A stretch of DNA of 64,000 bases from Phascolarctos cinereus (GCF_002099425.1 NW_018343972.1:4551001-4615000); one strand, 5' to 3'. Shown: positions 44,085 through 55,312, counted from the stretch's first letter. Translations and numbers: made by a program. Notes: generated by a model from the sequence alone, not told the origin.

Positions 44085-45007
44085 AACATCTGGAGTGTTG
44101 TGCTCAGGTTTTAGCATAAAATTTTAAGAAATACATTGATAAGCTTGAGCACGTTCAAAGGGTGGGGAAAGGGCCTACCAGGATATCAAAGTAGCTTAGG
44201 TATGCACTGGGCCTGAAGTCACGAAGACCTGAGTTCAAATCTGACCTCAGACACTTATTACCTGCATGAATCTGGGCAAATCACTTCACCTCTCAGTTTT
44301 CTCAACTGTAAAATAAGGATAGTAATAGCACCTCCCTCCTGGGTTTGCTGTGAGGATCAAATTAGATAATCTTTGTAAAGTACTTAGCTCAGTGTCTGCC
44401 ACATAGTAGGCACTAAGGAAATGCTAGCAATTATTGTTAACGAAAACTATTTCACCTAAATGCCAAGAATGTGCTGGAAAACTTTTAACAAATGACTTTC
44501 TGGGGGAGGAAATATACACAGGCTACATTTTTAAGTTTAATGTGCATTATTAACACTTTTTCTCCACCTTTTTAAATTTAGATAATCAACAAGACAATCA
44601 ATCAAACCTTTATTTGTAGTGTTTGCTAATTTCCAAGATAAAAATGCTTACAATTAAAATTTAACAACCAGCTTTCTTGAGCTAGTAGGAGCTAGCTCCA
44701 GTAAGCCCTTCTTAAAAAATATCAACTGAAGGAAGTGGCTTAGCCTAGATAAGACAAGATACAGGAGAGGAAGGAGGGATATAAGACTGATCTTCCATTA
44801 TTTTGAGGGAGCTTTGGGAAGATTGGATTGCATTTATTTATTTGTCTCAGAGTACAGAACTAGGCTCAATGAGTTGGAACTTCAAAGGGGTTGGTTTTGG
44901 CCAGATATAAGGTTAAACTTCCTAAGATTAGCACTGTCCACAAGTAGAATTGGCTGATTCAGAAGATAATGATTTCTGTATCTCTGGAAAGCTAAGTGGT
45001 CATATGT
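44085..45007 (+). mobile_element. CR1/L3 LINE 3' portion, sense, interrupted by a MIR-type SINE
   Basis: 44085-44190 has ttgtgctcaggttttagcat and cattgataagcttgagcacg. After the SINE, 44690-45007 has atgagttggaacttcaaagg, agatataaggttaaacttcc and tccacaagtagaattggctg. The middle 44446-44690 is too decayed to align by eye. Confidence 0.65.
44193..44445 (+). mobile_element. MIR-type CORE-SINE, sense
   Basis: Contains actgggcctgaagtcacgaa, agttcaaatctgacctcaga, gatcaaattagataatcttt and agtaggcactaaggaaatgc. Confidence 0.85.
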
Positions 45008-46420
45008 CAAGGATCACTGAATCACAGAATTTAAGAACTGGAAGTAATCTCAGAATCCTTCCAGGCAAGTACTCTTAACCCTTGTATAATACATCCCATG
45101 AGTGATTTTCTCATTTCTTTCTGTAGGTTGTCAAGGCAGGACAACTTGTCACCTCTGAAAGTACCTCACTGCCATGTGGGGCTTGTTCAAATTGTAAGGA
45201 AATGTATTATTTGCCTGCTTCCCAATCTCTCCTACCCTGTTGCCATTATGTATATTTGAAATATGCCTTGCTCAACATCTGTTCATTGCTCCTACTTATA
45301 CCTCCTCAGGCTATGAAGAAGTCAAAATTTTCTTCCCTATGAAAGCCTTTCAAAGATTTGGAGATTGCTCCGTTTCCTCAGTCTTGCCTTCTCCAGGTTA
45401 AACATGCTCAGATGCTTCCCCTGCAGGGGTTCCCAAATCCTTTCAAGATCCTGTTAGCCCTCTTCTAGACATATTCCAGCTTGGATGCCTTTTCTGAAAT
45501 GTGATGAACAGATTTTATATACCTAGTGGTATGGATGTAACCTGACCACGAGGTGAAGGCTGAATACGGCAGAACTAGTAATTTTCTTGTTCTGGACACC
45601 ATGCCTGCCTCAATGTTACCTAGGACCATTTTAGTTTTTTTTTGGTTGACACGCCAGATTGTTAGTGTATGCTGAAACGACAGTCCATTGAAACCTCTAG
45701 ATATTTTCCATTAGAAGTATTGTCTAGTCATATCACCCCTCTCTTGTTATTTGTGAAGTTTCTTCTAAGTAAAAATGTAGAACTTCAAGGTTATCCCTAT
45801 TAACTTTCATTTTATGTGGTTAAGGTCATCACTCCAGTGGCTAGAGTGGCTGAGCCAGTTGGTATTTTTTTCCTTATCTACATTATGTCAACCATTGTAT
45901 TAGTTATCATTAGTTATTATCATACAGTCACTAGGCCTCCAGTATGCAGATGACTTCATTTCCTGAGTCTTCCACTGCATTCCTGCTGAGCTCAAGAAAT
46001 GTTGATAGAACAATACATGGGTGTGCTGGTGAATGTTTAACCAGTTGGTTCTTTAAGGGAAGAATGGTTTCTGTCTTTTTTATATTAGCATGAGTATCAT
46101 ATCTAGGATAGCGATTCTCCTCATCACTCCTGCCTTTTCAGGGATAGAATTATAATTAAGGCAAGTCACAAATATATCACCTGTTCTGCTTTTGCCAGAG
46201 AACATACCACCAGATGCCTAAATAACTGAAGTGCTTTCATGTCAGTTTTTCAAACTTTTCTAATTCCATTTCTTTCCCAGGGGCTTGTGGTATGCCTCTA
46301 CAAGAATACCACTGTTGTTTCTACTTTTCTTAACCTCACCAAAATGTTGTGCACCTTGTTTATTTTCCTAGGTTTATGAATTTGCTTACATGAGAAAATA
46401 ATCTTAATGTAGAGTACTAC
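45008..46420 (-). mobile_element. CR1/L3 LINE, antisense, about 1.4 kb
   Basis: Begins with the antisense tail tgaatcacagaatttaagaa. It passes through ccttctccaggttaaacatg, tagccctcttctagacatat, atggatgtaacctgaccacg, ttgacacgccagattgttag and gttatccctattaactttca in the right antisense order. It is degraded beyond about 45900. Confidence 0.75.
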
Positions 46421-47080
46421 TCTACCCACTGCCCTCTTTTTTTAACCTATTCTGTCCCATTTGTATAAGATATTCCTTTCAAGTACCAATCTTCATTCTA
46501 GTCACATCCTATCAGTGATGCACTATAAGTACTATTTTGTCTCCTTGTATCAAGATCTCTAGTTTGCTCCATTTATAAACAAGGCATGCATTTTATATAG
46601 ATACCTTAGTCTATGATTTTTATTGGCAAATATTTATTTGACATTGCTGTAATATCAGTATACTTTTTTGTTATTCTTCCTCCTGTGTTGTGTACACTAC
46701 TCTTTGTTACCATAACCATTAAATCTCTTTACATATTAAAGTTTTTTTTCCCTCCCCTATTCCTTTTCTGTTTAATGCACTCCTTACTACACTTTCATGA
46801 TTCCAGACAAATGCACAAACACACACAACATACACACACATATAAAATATTCAAAAATTTCACAGGCCTTAACATAATAGCATTACTCATATATGAACTT
46901 GTTGATTTGTTATACTTTCTGTTTCAAAAGCTCTTCCAAAATTCACAGTGAATTTTTACATGAATACGTATTTAATGTAAATGTATATGTATGAAGATAT
47001 ACATATATACGTATGTATGTAATTATGTATATGTGTATATATATTAATATACATATATACATACATTTAATGCCACCCTA
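46421..47080. other. Intronic AT-rich sequence with microsatellites
   Basis: CA repeats lie near 46810-46845 and TATG/TACA repeats at 46978-47072. The 112-codon open frame at 46613-46951 is hydrophobic and low complexity and is not called a gene. Confidence 0.4.
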
Positions 47081-47154
47081 GATGGATGAATTGTATCTTT
47101 TTCAAGAGTATACTCTTCCTCTCATCCTCTTACTTAAGGCATAGCCAAGAAATT

Positions 47155-47250
47155 CATGTATTGCAAAAGGGATTGCTGCTCAGGTCCAAGTTGGATTATA
47201 TGACCTCTGGTGATCTTTGCAACATAATATTCTATGATTCCATCATTTTA
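47155..47250 (+). mobile_element. CR1/L3 LINE 3' tip, sense
   Basis: Contains gggattgctgctcaggtcca, agttggattatatgacctct and tctatgattcc. Confidence 0.65.
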
Positions 47251-47397
47251 AAATTAGCTAAGTCTCATCTAGTTGATATGTAAAATAGAATGGCCACCAT
47301 CCCATAGAAAAGCATTGGGGTTCTGAATCTTTGCAGCCCATTCCTGTTTCATTTTATATAGCAACAAGATATCTTTTACCAATGGCTTTAAATTCAG

Positions 47398-47570
47398 CTA
47401 GGTCCTGATTAGTGAAAATAATGAGTCTTCTGAAATAACTGCATTATTTACATTCACAAGGCATATTTCTATTGGATTGGAAATAATAGCTGTATTTGCC
47501 TCAAATACTGCAGATTTGGATACATGCAAGTACTCTAAAGGATTCCTTATTCACACTAATCAGGACCTAG
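47398..47570. mobile_element. 173-bp element with 17-bp perfect terminal inverted repeats
   Basis: The left end ctaggtcctgattagtg (47398-47414) is the exact reverse complement of cactaatcaggacctag (47554-47570). The similarity continues inward imperfectly for about 13 bp. If TA is taken as the target duplication, the ends read GGTCCTGATTAGTG, which would fit a mariner-like MITE. I do not recognise the family, and it could also be an ancient conserved hairpin repeat. Confidence 0.6.
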
Positions 47571-48660
47571 TAATATTTTAAAACTTTAGTTTGGAAGTTT
47601 TTGAATCTAAATTTACCTCTGATCTATTGGCATTTTCTAGAAGATATTGTGCTTATTTGCTCATCAATAGAGCAAAGGCCTTGGGTCAAGACTTGGAAGA
47701 TTTGGCAAATATTCCATTTCCTTCACCTCACTCCTACTCACCTTATCTATTAATTTTTTTATATCTCCAGAGGTAGATTGTAACTATTCTAAAAGGGAGA
47801 AAAAATAACACAAAGCATCACTAGAAACAGCAAGTAGGATAATAGTAGTTTTCTGGAGATTAGATTTTTTGCCACAACACACTGGAATACACATTAGTTC
47901 ACTCATTAGAGTACAACATCTCAGAGGAAGAATAAGATAAGAGCCACTGAGTGTTGTTCAGGGAGCTCCTATTTTTACTGAACAATAAAGAAGTGGTTTA
48001 ACTTATTGATAATCAAGCTTCCCACAGGCAATATTAGTTCAGTTGCCAAGTGGTTTTGTTTTGTTTCTTTTCTTGGGTGTTTTGGTTCTCTTGTCTTATT
48101 TTTATTTTGTAGCATCATCAGTCCATTACTTAGGAGTCTGAGGATTCCAAAGTGGGTATCACTGCTTAATTTCATGCTTTATATTGTTACTGGAATAGGA
48201 ATCTAGAAAAGGAGCAGCTTGAGGTCAAACAAAGGGAAGAAGATTCAGTGGAATCTTTGGAGAGAATTCAAAGCATCCCTTCATGAACGTACAACAAAAA
48301 GGTAAAACATATCTAGGAGAGAAGAGGGCATTTCAAATATTGTTGTTATTCCCCGCCCCCCCCAGGAGGAACTCTGGCTCTGAGTCTTTGAAGCTAAATA
48401 ATATTTTTTTTAAATTCCATTTTTTTCTTTTAATTTGAACCAACTTGCCAGAAAGACCAAAGTCAATTTTTAACCCTTAACAACTGACAGGACTTACAGC
48501 TTCCAATTCTAACCCCAGAGGATTTAAATTCTACTCTGCACAAATGGTTTTCCCATAAGACAGACATGCCAATCCACACATGGAAAGAAAAGAAGAAAAA
48601 CCAAAATGAAACAAACAAAACTGAATAAAATCCACATGAGATGGTATCATCAGTCAATTC
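47571..48660. other. Intronic sequence, no recognised element
   Basis: About 1.1 kb. Nothing recognised. Confidence 0.35.
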
Positions 48661-48663
48661 AAC

Positions 48664-48860
48664 CAACTAGCATTTATTGAATGCTTACTATTTGCCAAGA
48701 AAGACTGTTTACCCTATAAAATGAATGATACCAGAAAAAGTTGATCTAATGGATAATTCAAGGAAAAAAAATCTCACCATTCTAGACATTGAAGGAAATA
48801 CAAGATTTTGATCAGACAGTTTCTGCCCACATAGGTCTTACAGTTTTGTTGGGGACATAG
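48664..48860 (-). mobile_element. L2 LINE tail, antisense
   Basis: Starts tagcatttattgaatgctta and continues with cagtttctgcccacatag and gtcttacagttttgttgggg. Confidence 0.65.
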
Positions 48861-48904
48861 TGTTTGAAGATAATCACTTTATCTAAATTATTTTAATAGT
48901 GTTA

Positions 48905-49080
48905 CCTAAATTACTTCATAATGACTATTTATGGTCATTTGAAAAGATATGATTATTCCCACTTGGAGATTCGCAAATTAGGTGCCAAAGAGATGAAATA
49001 CCTTCTTATGGTTATATATCTAGTAAATAGTAAAGCTGGGACTTCATTCCTTGTCATCTTCCTAGAAGAACTAAACTCAT
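48905..49080 (-). mobile_element. MIR SINE, antisense, decayed
   Basis: Contains attcccacttggagattcgc and agctgggacttcattccttg. Confidence 0.45.
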
Positions 49081-49104
49081 TTCACTACTTCAGTCATTAG
49101 CAGG

Positions 49105-49690
49105 TCAATTTATAAACATTTATTAAACTCTTTATATGCGCCAGTCACTGTGCTACATTCTGGGTATACAAAAAGAGGCAGAAGATAGTCTCTGCTCTCA
49201 AGGAGCTCACATTCCAATGGAGGAGAAAACAAGCAAACAAATCTGTACAAATAACCTATATTCAGTGAAAATAGGACATGAATAAGAAAGGGATGGCAGT
49301 AGGATTAGAAGGAGTTGGGAAAAACTTCTTGTAGAAGATGGGATTTCAGTTAGGGCTTAAAGGAAATCAGGAAAACCAGTAGGCAGAGATGATGAGGGAG
49401 AGCATTCCAGGCACAGGGGATAGCCAGAGAAAATACTCAGAGTTGAGAGATAAAATTTTCTTGTTCCAGGAACATCAGGTTGGTCAGTGTCACTGAATTG
49501 AAGAGCCTGTGGCAAGAATTAAGTTGTAAGAATACTGGAAAAGTAGAAAAGGGCTAGATTTTGAAGGGCTTTGAATGGCAGGGGATTTTGTATTTTATCC
49601 CAGAGATAATAGAGAGCCATTGGAGTTTATTAAGTTCGTGAGTGTGGGGTGGGGTGGGGGGGTTGGACCTGTGTTTTAGGAAATCTCCTT
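49105..49690 (-). mobile_element. L2 LINE 3' portion, antisense, about 0.6 kb
   Basis: Continuous antisense L2: ataaacatttattaaactct, ctcaaggagctcacattcca, aacttcttgtagaagatggg, gagcattccaggcacagggg, attttgaagggctttgaatg and agccattggagtttattaag. Confidence 0.85.
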
Positions 49691-49972
49691 TAAGGAGTTT
49701 ACATTCAAAAGCTAATTTTATGCTTTTTCTAAGTGTCTGATAAATTATATGAACTAGAAGAAATTTTAATATATCTATGTAAGTAAGATGGATTATTATG
49801 TATGTAAGGTAGATTTTTTGTTATTCTTTATTAGAGTTTTCTTCCCAGGATCCATTGCCATAACAATCTTTACTTCCCAGGTGTTAGATATGAGTTTTCA
49901 TGATCATGATTCAGAACAGTTTCTATTGCACAGTTGCAGTAGATATAGATAGGGATAGAGTAACATGAAATT

Positions 49973-50455
49973 GTGAGGCTGTTGTTAGCAATATGCCTTC
50001 TTTGTCTGTTGCTCTATAAAGCAAGTGGACACTGGTCAGTGAATGGGGACCCCCTTAGGGGTGAATGCACAAAGCTGGAATGCTGTGCATGCCTTGATTG
50101 GCCCCCATTAAGGCTTGGGTTGGGGAATCTCTGTGTTTGCCTCAACTGGCCCCAGTTTGAGGCTTGAGAAGATTCAGGGGAGTGCCCAAGTAGTAGTGCT
50201 TGTCTTGATTGACCCCACTGAGATGGAGGGGTTATTGATCCCCCTTCACACTGGCCCTTATGAGAAAGGTTGTTAGGGAATGCTATAGGAGTTGGTGTTC
50301 CCATTATCAGTAAATTCCCTTTGACAAGACTGGACTAGAATAAAGTAAGCTTATTTAACCCCTTAGTCTTATTCCATTCCTTTCTTCCTGTCTGACTGGA
50401 TCAAAAGTAAACCTGCTAGTGAGGTGCTAGAAGCCCTCCTTTGTCTCCTACCTAA
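49973..50455 (+). mobile_element. LTR-like fossil (probable solo LTR, endogenous retrovirus-like)
   Basis: 483 bp starting TG and flanked by a 5-bp direct repeat gaaat (49968-49972 and 50456-50460). It has a TATAAA-like box near 50015, three imperfect internal repeats around ttgattggccccc, caactggcccc and ttgattgacccc, and an AATAAA signal near 50339. No internal retroviral genes adjoin it. It is an old, inactive relic. The exact family is unknown. Confidence 0.5.
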
Positions 50456-50499
50456 GAAATGGCATAGTCAGTGTGTTTACCTGTCTAACAATCTAGTTC

Positions 50500-51130
50500 C
50501 CCAAACGTATGTGAACATGAGTGCCACAGTCTTTTTAAAGCCCTCTACACTTTACTTTCTATTGTATTATTTCTGATCATATGCTTTTAAGTCACTCTCT
50601 TATCATATACTCTCAAGTCAGACAAGCCCACACATTATTTCATGGAGACTGTGATATACAGAGAGAACCTTATGACTCTTACAAGAAGTAGACTCTCTAG
50701 ACTCCTGCACATGAGCAAGCCACCATCAGGAGCTCTACACAAGTGCCATTTCCTGTTACACACTGCATTCTTTTTTCTGCTTCTATATTCTTGAACAAGT
50801 GATAGCCTATGTCTGGAATATACTCCCTCCTTATCTACATTTAGTAGACTTCCTATCTTCCTTTAAAACATGTTTTATACATGAGACCTATCTTAGTTCT
50901 TCTACTCATACCCCAACACACATCATGCACACATATAACATGTTTTTAGTTTTCTTAGCCCTATAAAATTTCTTAATATTATTTTGTATTTACCTATTTG
51001 TGTACACCACTCCTCAGTAGAATGTAAACTTCTTAAGAGCAGGAACTACTTTACTTTGTGTCTACATCCACTATGTAGGAAAATGATTTGCTTATAGTAA
51101 CTGTTTAACACATTTCTGTAGAACTGAAAC
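50500..51130 (+). mobile_element. L2 LINE 3' portion, sense
   Basis: The clear part is 50790-51125: tgtctggaatatactccctc, ctcagtagaatgtaaacttc and ttaagagcaggaactacttt. The upstream part is less certain. Confidence 0.65.
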
Positions 51131-51361
51131 AAATGGAATTCTTAAAATACTAATAACTTCTCCCTTCTGAAATGGCCACTACTTGCTAGTAAACAATGTT
51201 AGGTCACTATCTCATTTCATGTCAAAAGACCAGAGGTTTATAAGGACACTCAAGACCTATACTATGGTTCTGTAGGAGAGTCCCAGGGGTGGTGATGGTA
51301 GTAATATATCTATTTTCCAATATTTTGGGCCAAGTAGTCTCCAGCCAAAATTGTTTTTTTT

Positions 51362-51387
51362 TAATATATATATATATATATATATAT
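51362..51387. repeat. (TA)n microsatellite
   Basis: 13 TA units. Confidence 0.9.
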
Positions 51388-51389
51388 TG

Positions 51390-52195
51390 GGTTTTTTTGT
51401 GTGTAATATCCTTGCTCATCTCACTCTGCTTTCCACAGGTCCACTATTAATACAGAGTTTGGAAAACATAATTGCAATGTGTGGTAGACAGAGATTTTCA
51501 TTAACTAAACAGAAGAAAAAATGTTTAGGGAGAGACATTTCTTTCCTATTGATTCAATCAAAAATGCTTTGGAAGGAAAGGTTATGTTTATTAAATTCTT
51601 TTCAAAAAGTCAACTGTTAAAAATGTGAATTCTTTAACATCAGCATTCTAAAAAATCAGTATATAATCTCTTCAGATTCTTTCATTTGTATATCTTTGCT
51701 CCACTCTGTGACTTTGAAATATGTGACTTTTTTATTAGTCTTTTTCTGAAGAGGTAGAGGGTGGAGGGAATTTTCACGTGGTAGCAGAGAGCGTTATCAA
51801 CATTGCTATTTTCGAGACATGGGGTTGCCTAGCAATGCCAGGAATTAAAGGGGGGAGGCAATAACAGAGCAGAGTGTTGTGAAATTACAAGAGGGTACAG
51901 CAGCAAATTGGCTTGCAATACTTATCAAAAGGTCTTTAAGTGAGAGCGGATATAGGATTTGCTAGCGGCATGATAAACATCGGCTGATCATTTTTCAGTG
52001 TTCTTCCTGTCTTTTATTTGGTACAGTTCTACCCAATGGAATTCTTCTATTTCAAGTTCATTAACAGCCCAGAAATCTAGGGCAAAGACTTTTTGAAGAT
52101 AGGACTTCCTCACAAAACCGTCAAGGAGTTTGGGAGTTGGCTTTTGTCTCTTTTAGCCTAAGATATACAAGCACAGCCAGTCCATGATTGGCTGA
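51390..52195. other. Intronic block without recognised repeats; candidate conserved non-coding region
   Basis: 51760-52000 contains unusual, balanced-composition sequence with rare CpGs (ttcacgtggtagcagagagc, ggggttgcctagcaatgcca, gagagcggatataggatttg). GTTGCCTAGCAA resembles an RFX X-box (GTTNCCNNGGNAAC-like, imperfect), and CACGTG is an E-box. Function is inferred only. Confidence 0.35.
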
Positions 52196-52204
52196 TGTTT
52201 TCTA

Positions 52205-52415
52205 GTTTCTGTGGATCCCAGGATTTAGAGCCACAAGGGAGTGTAGAAATCATCCAGTGGAAATGTTTTATTTTATAGAGGGAAACTAAGGGCCAGAGAT
52301 GAGGTGGTTTATCCAAGGTCACACAGCTGGTCAGTGGAACAGCCAGAATTCAAACCCAGTTCTCCTGACTACAAATCCAATGTTTCTTCCACCTATGTAG
52401 CTTCCCCCAAATTTC
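52205..52415 (-). mobile_element. MIR SINE, antisense
   Basis: Contains tccaaggtcacacagctggt and aattcaaacccagttctcct. Confidence 0.85.
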
Positions 52416-52429
52416 AGAAACTCTTCCTT

Positions 52430-52845
52430 TTCTAAGGGAGAAGTTGCATTTGTTTTTGTCCATTATTTTCCAAAAGGATCAATGACATCATGCATGATGT
52501 CTTGAGGGGTTATAAATATTAGAAAGAAAGAAGAATCTTTTTTTCTTTCAATTTTTAACTGAATTGGCAGGCATGGACTGCGTCATTGGCAAGAATGCCC
52601 ACATCACCAGCATCACAGATGCATTGAAATATTGGAGACTATTAGCTACATACTCCTAGGAGCAAGGCAATGAGGTTGTAGAGCAGGAAGGGGAGTTTAA
52701 CGATCAGCAAGTCAAACCTGTTAATTTAAAAGGAGAGGAAAATGGCACCCAGATTTATTACTTTTTTTTCTTTACCAGGATGATTATTTATGAACCTCCT
52801 AGTGGGGGATTTATTCTACCAATTCAAATCAAAACATTCTCTGCA
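52430..52845. other. Intronic sequence with a short repeat trace
   Basis: aaaggatcaatgacatcatg at 52477 resembles the end of the repeat also seen at 55315-55568. The rest is not recognised. Confidence 0.35.
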
Positions 52846-52849
52846 TTTT

Positions 52850-53085
52850 GTCACAGAGAGTTGCCTGAGAACAGAATCAATACAAGTATTTATGAATCAC
52901 AAGCAAGATTTGAACCCAGGTCTTGCTGATTATGAGGCCAGATCTCTATTTATTATATCCAATGTGAAATGATTTGCCTAGGATCACCCAACTCATACAC
53001 TGGGGAAGAGGAGTATAAATTTAAGTCTCCTGATTCTGCATCTAAGGTTCTTTCAACTATATACAGCTGCCTTATTGAACAACAT
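52850..53085 (-). mobile_element. Two MIR SINE fragments, antisense
   Basis: First: gcaagatttgaacccaggtc (52902). Second: atgatttgcctaggatcacc and taagtctcctgattctgcat (52970-53080). Confidence 0.65.
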
Positions 53086-53309
53086 GCCTTTTACTTTCAT
53101 TTTTAATATACTCCCAATATAATGGCCCATTGAAATTTACACCATTGCTTTCATATTACATATCAGGACCTGGAAGTGACGCTGGATTCAGGAAGGCTAT
53201 AACAGCAGACCCTAAGTTCTGGCAGATATAATTAGCATAGAAATCCTTATAATATAGTCCTAACTACTGAGGATGCATTTAATCCAAGAAGGGGCAGTCT
53301 AAATTTAGA

Positions 53310-53475
53310 AAAGCTTATTATGGTGTGATCCCGGGCAAGTCACTTAACCTTATTTGCCTCAGTTTCCTCATCTATAAAGCGACCTGGAGAAGGCAAACAA
53401 TTCCAGTATCTTTGCCAAGAAAATCCAAATGGGGTCACAAAGAGCTGACACAATTGACGTGACTGAACAACCACA
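53310..53475 (+). mobile_element. MAR1 SINE 3' two-thirds, sense
   Basis: Contains gggcaagtcacttaacctta, cctcagtttcctcatctata, aatggggtcacaaagagctg and gtgactgaacaacc. The tRNA-like head is missing. Confidence 0.85.
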
Positions 53476-53739
53476 TCACCAGTGATGATTTTCTTAGCCA
53501 CAACAACTTGTAAAACCACATACAAGGGTATAACAGCATTTTGATCTCTATCAATACAGGGAGTACCAACATTAATGAAATTATAGCTCTTGGGAAGTCC
53601 TGAAGTAAGAAGTATTACCATCGTTTGGCCTCAATGTCCTCACCTATAAAACCAGGGACTTAGACTAAAGGAACTTCAGAGTCTTTTCTAGCTCTTGAAA
53701 ATCGATAATGTATGGATAACTTTCCTATTATCAATCTAT

Positions 53740-53935
53740 ATCTGGAGTGGTACTAAGAACATCAAATCTGAGGTCAGAAGTTCTGGGTCCAATTCCTAGC
53801 CTTGCCACTTAACTAGTTAGGTTATCTTTAGCAAACCATGCTTTGGGTCTCAGTTTCATTCTTAAACACAGGCATTGGACTAAGTGACCTTGAATGTGCC
53901 TTCCAGTTCTAGGTCTTAGCCTTGTAGATCAGTAG
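53740..53935 (+). mobile_element. MIR SINE, sense
   Basis: Contains tcaaatctgaggtcagaagt, taactagttaggttatcttt and ttccagttctaggtctta. Confidence 0.7.
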
Positions 53936-54031
53936 TTTTCACATGATATCAGGGAAATAGCATTGGCCGAGCACTCAGGAGAAATCTGAGTTTGAAACTT
54001 GCCTCTGACGCTTAACGTGACCACGATCAAA

Positions 54032-54282
54032 GCACAGTTGTTGTTCAGTTATGTCTGACTCTTTATGACCTCACAGAACACAGCACACCAATGTTGTCCA
54101 TGGGGTTTTCTTGTCAAAGATAATGGCGTGGTTTGCCATTTAATTCTCCAGGGGATTTAGGCAAACAGAGATTAAGTGACTTGCCCAGGTCACACAGCTA
54201 GTAAGTGTCTGAGGCTGGATTTGAACTCAGGTCTTCCTGACTCCAGGCCCAGCTTTCTATTCACTGTGCCACCAGCTGCTCT
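54032..54282 (-). mobile_element. MAR1 SINE, antisense, nested, with target-site duplication
   Basis: Runs from cagttgttgttcagttatgt to ctgtgccaccagctgctc. Direct repeats gatcaaa lie at 54025-54031 and 54283-54289. Confidence 0.9.
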
Positions 54283-54357
54283 GATCAAATAATTAGTCCT
54301 TTTTTAATCTGTTTCTTCCTCTAAAAAATATGGATAATGCTAACAGTACTTCCGAAT

Positions 54358-54900
54358 TGTTAAGGGTTGTTAAGGGGTCCCTGAATTTGTATTTTTGAGT
54401 TGTCATATTTTCCAGAAACATTGGACATAGAGCACACAGGAGGCCCTGAATATATTAAGGACAAAGCACCCCCCTCCCAGCTGACATAATTTGTTGTTTG
54501 CATGCCAAAATGGATTCCCTATGTGTCCCTGGGAGTCAAGACAGGTGCCAGTCAGTATGTGCCAGGCTGGGAAAATGCTTATGCAGCTGGGGTCCTTTGC
54601 AGATAAATGGACCCTCCTATCTTCATAGTCAAGGGGATCCCAAAGGAAAAGAATGGGGCTTTTGCCATCAACTTCCTCCTCCCTTTTGGGAAGGGTTTTG
54701 TTCTTTTCCCCATCTTTAGTGCATCCTTCTGCTGTCATTCCACGTCCCTTCCTATTTCCTTCTTCTTCTTTTGTTGTACTGTCCTAAACATGCAAACTTC
54801 TGTCAGTACTATCAGCTCTTTGGGTTCCACATGCATGTTCATTTCTCTCATAATAAACTTGGTTTTCTCATAAATTTAATGACGTGATTGCCTGTTGACA
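54358..54900 (+). mobile_element. Solo-LTR-like fossil, endogenous retrovirus class uncertain (4-bp duplication)
   Basis: 543 bp beginning TGTTAA and ending TTGACA, a short inverted terminal pair in TG...CA form. It is flanked by the 4-bp direct repeat gaat at 54354-54357 and 54901-54904. An AATAAA signal lies near 54852, close to the end, as in an R/U5 arrangement. It sits inside a MIR SINE, so it is younger than that SINE. There is no internal viral region. It is an old, inactive relic. Confidence 0.65.
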
Positions 54901-54964
54901 GAATTCTGAGGATTATTCTGAAGGCCAAATATAATAATGTATATAAAGTGTTTTGCAAATTTTA

Positions 54965-55080
54965 AAACCATGATAGGGTTGCTAAGCTTTCTAAGCTTAA
55001 AACTGCACTAAAGTTTTTGGGATACTCTATCATGGTTTAAGCTTTAATAGCTTAAAATTGCAGTAAGACTTTTGTGATAA
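54965..55080. mobile_element. Two partial copies of the mariner-like palindromic MITE
   Basis: Two half-elements with the same wording as 25605-25684: aagcttaaaactgcactaaa (54994) followed by gtttttgggata, and aatagcttaaaattgcagta (55047) followed by agacttttgtgata. The first is enclosed by a separate 12-bp perfect inverted repeat aaaccatgatag / ctatcatggttt (54965-54976 and 55027-55038). Confidence 0.65.
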
Positions 55081-55312
55081 TAATAAATAGTAAATGTTCA
55101 TATAGAGCTTACTATGTGCTACCCAGCAATTTTCCACTTAGAGCAAAAATAGTTGTGGGAACGGTGTGGTTAAAAAGACAAATTAATGAGGGGTGGTTGC
55201 AGTGGGCATGTTCACAATCAGAGATGTCATGCTGGGAGAAAAGGTAGTGCAGCTCCCACCGTGACAGGGGTTCGTGGCAAAAGAGAGCACCTGAAGAAGG
55301 GTGTCAAAGTGA
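55081..55312. other. Intronic sequence, mostly unrecognised
   Basis: A MIR-like start (atagagcttactatgtgcta) lies at about 55101. The rest is not recognised. Confidence 0.35.

Larger units (their letters stand above)
53955..54965 (+). mobile_element. MIR SINE, sense, split by a MAR1 SINE and by an LTR
   Basis: Pieces: 53955-54031 (attggccgagcactcaggag, cttgcctctgacgcttaacg); 54283-54357 (gtttcttcctctaaaaaata); and 54901-54965 (aatgtatataaagtgttttg). Joined in order they give one MIR. Confidence 0.75.

Noticed and set aside
46613-46951. 112-codon hydrophobic open frame resembling a membrane protein
   Set aside because: Phe/Leu/Ile-rich because of T-rich DNA; no family match and no gene context.
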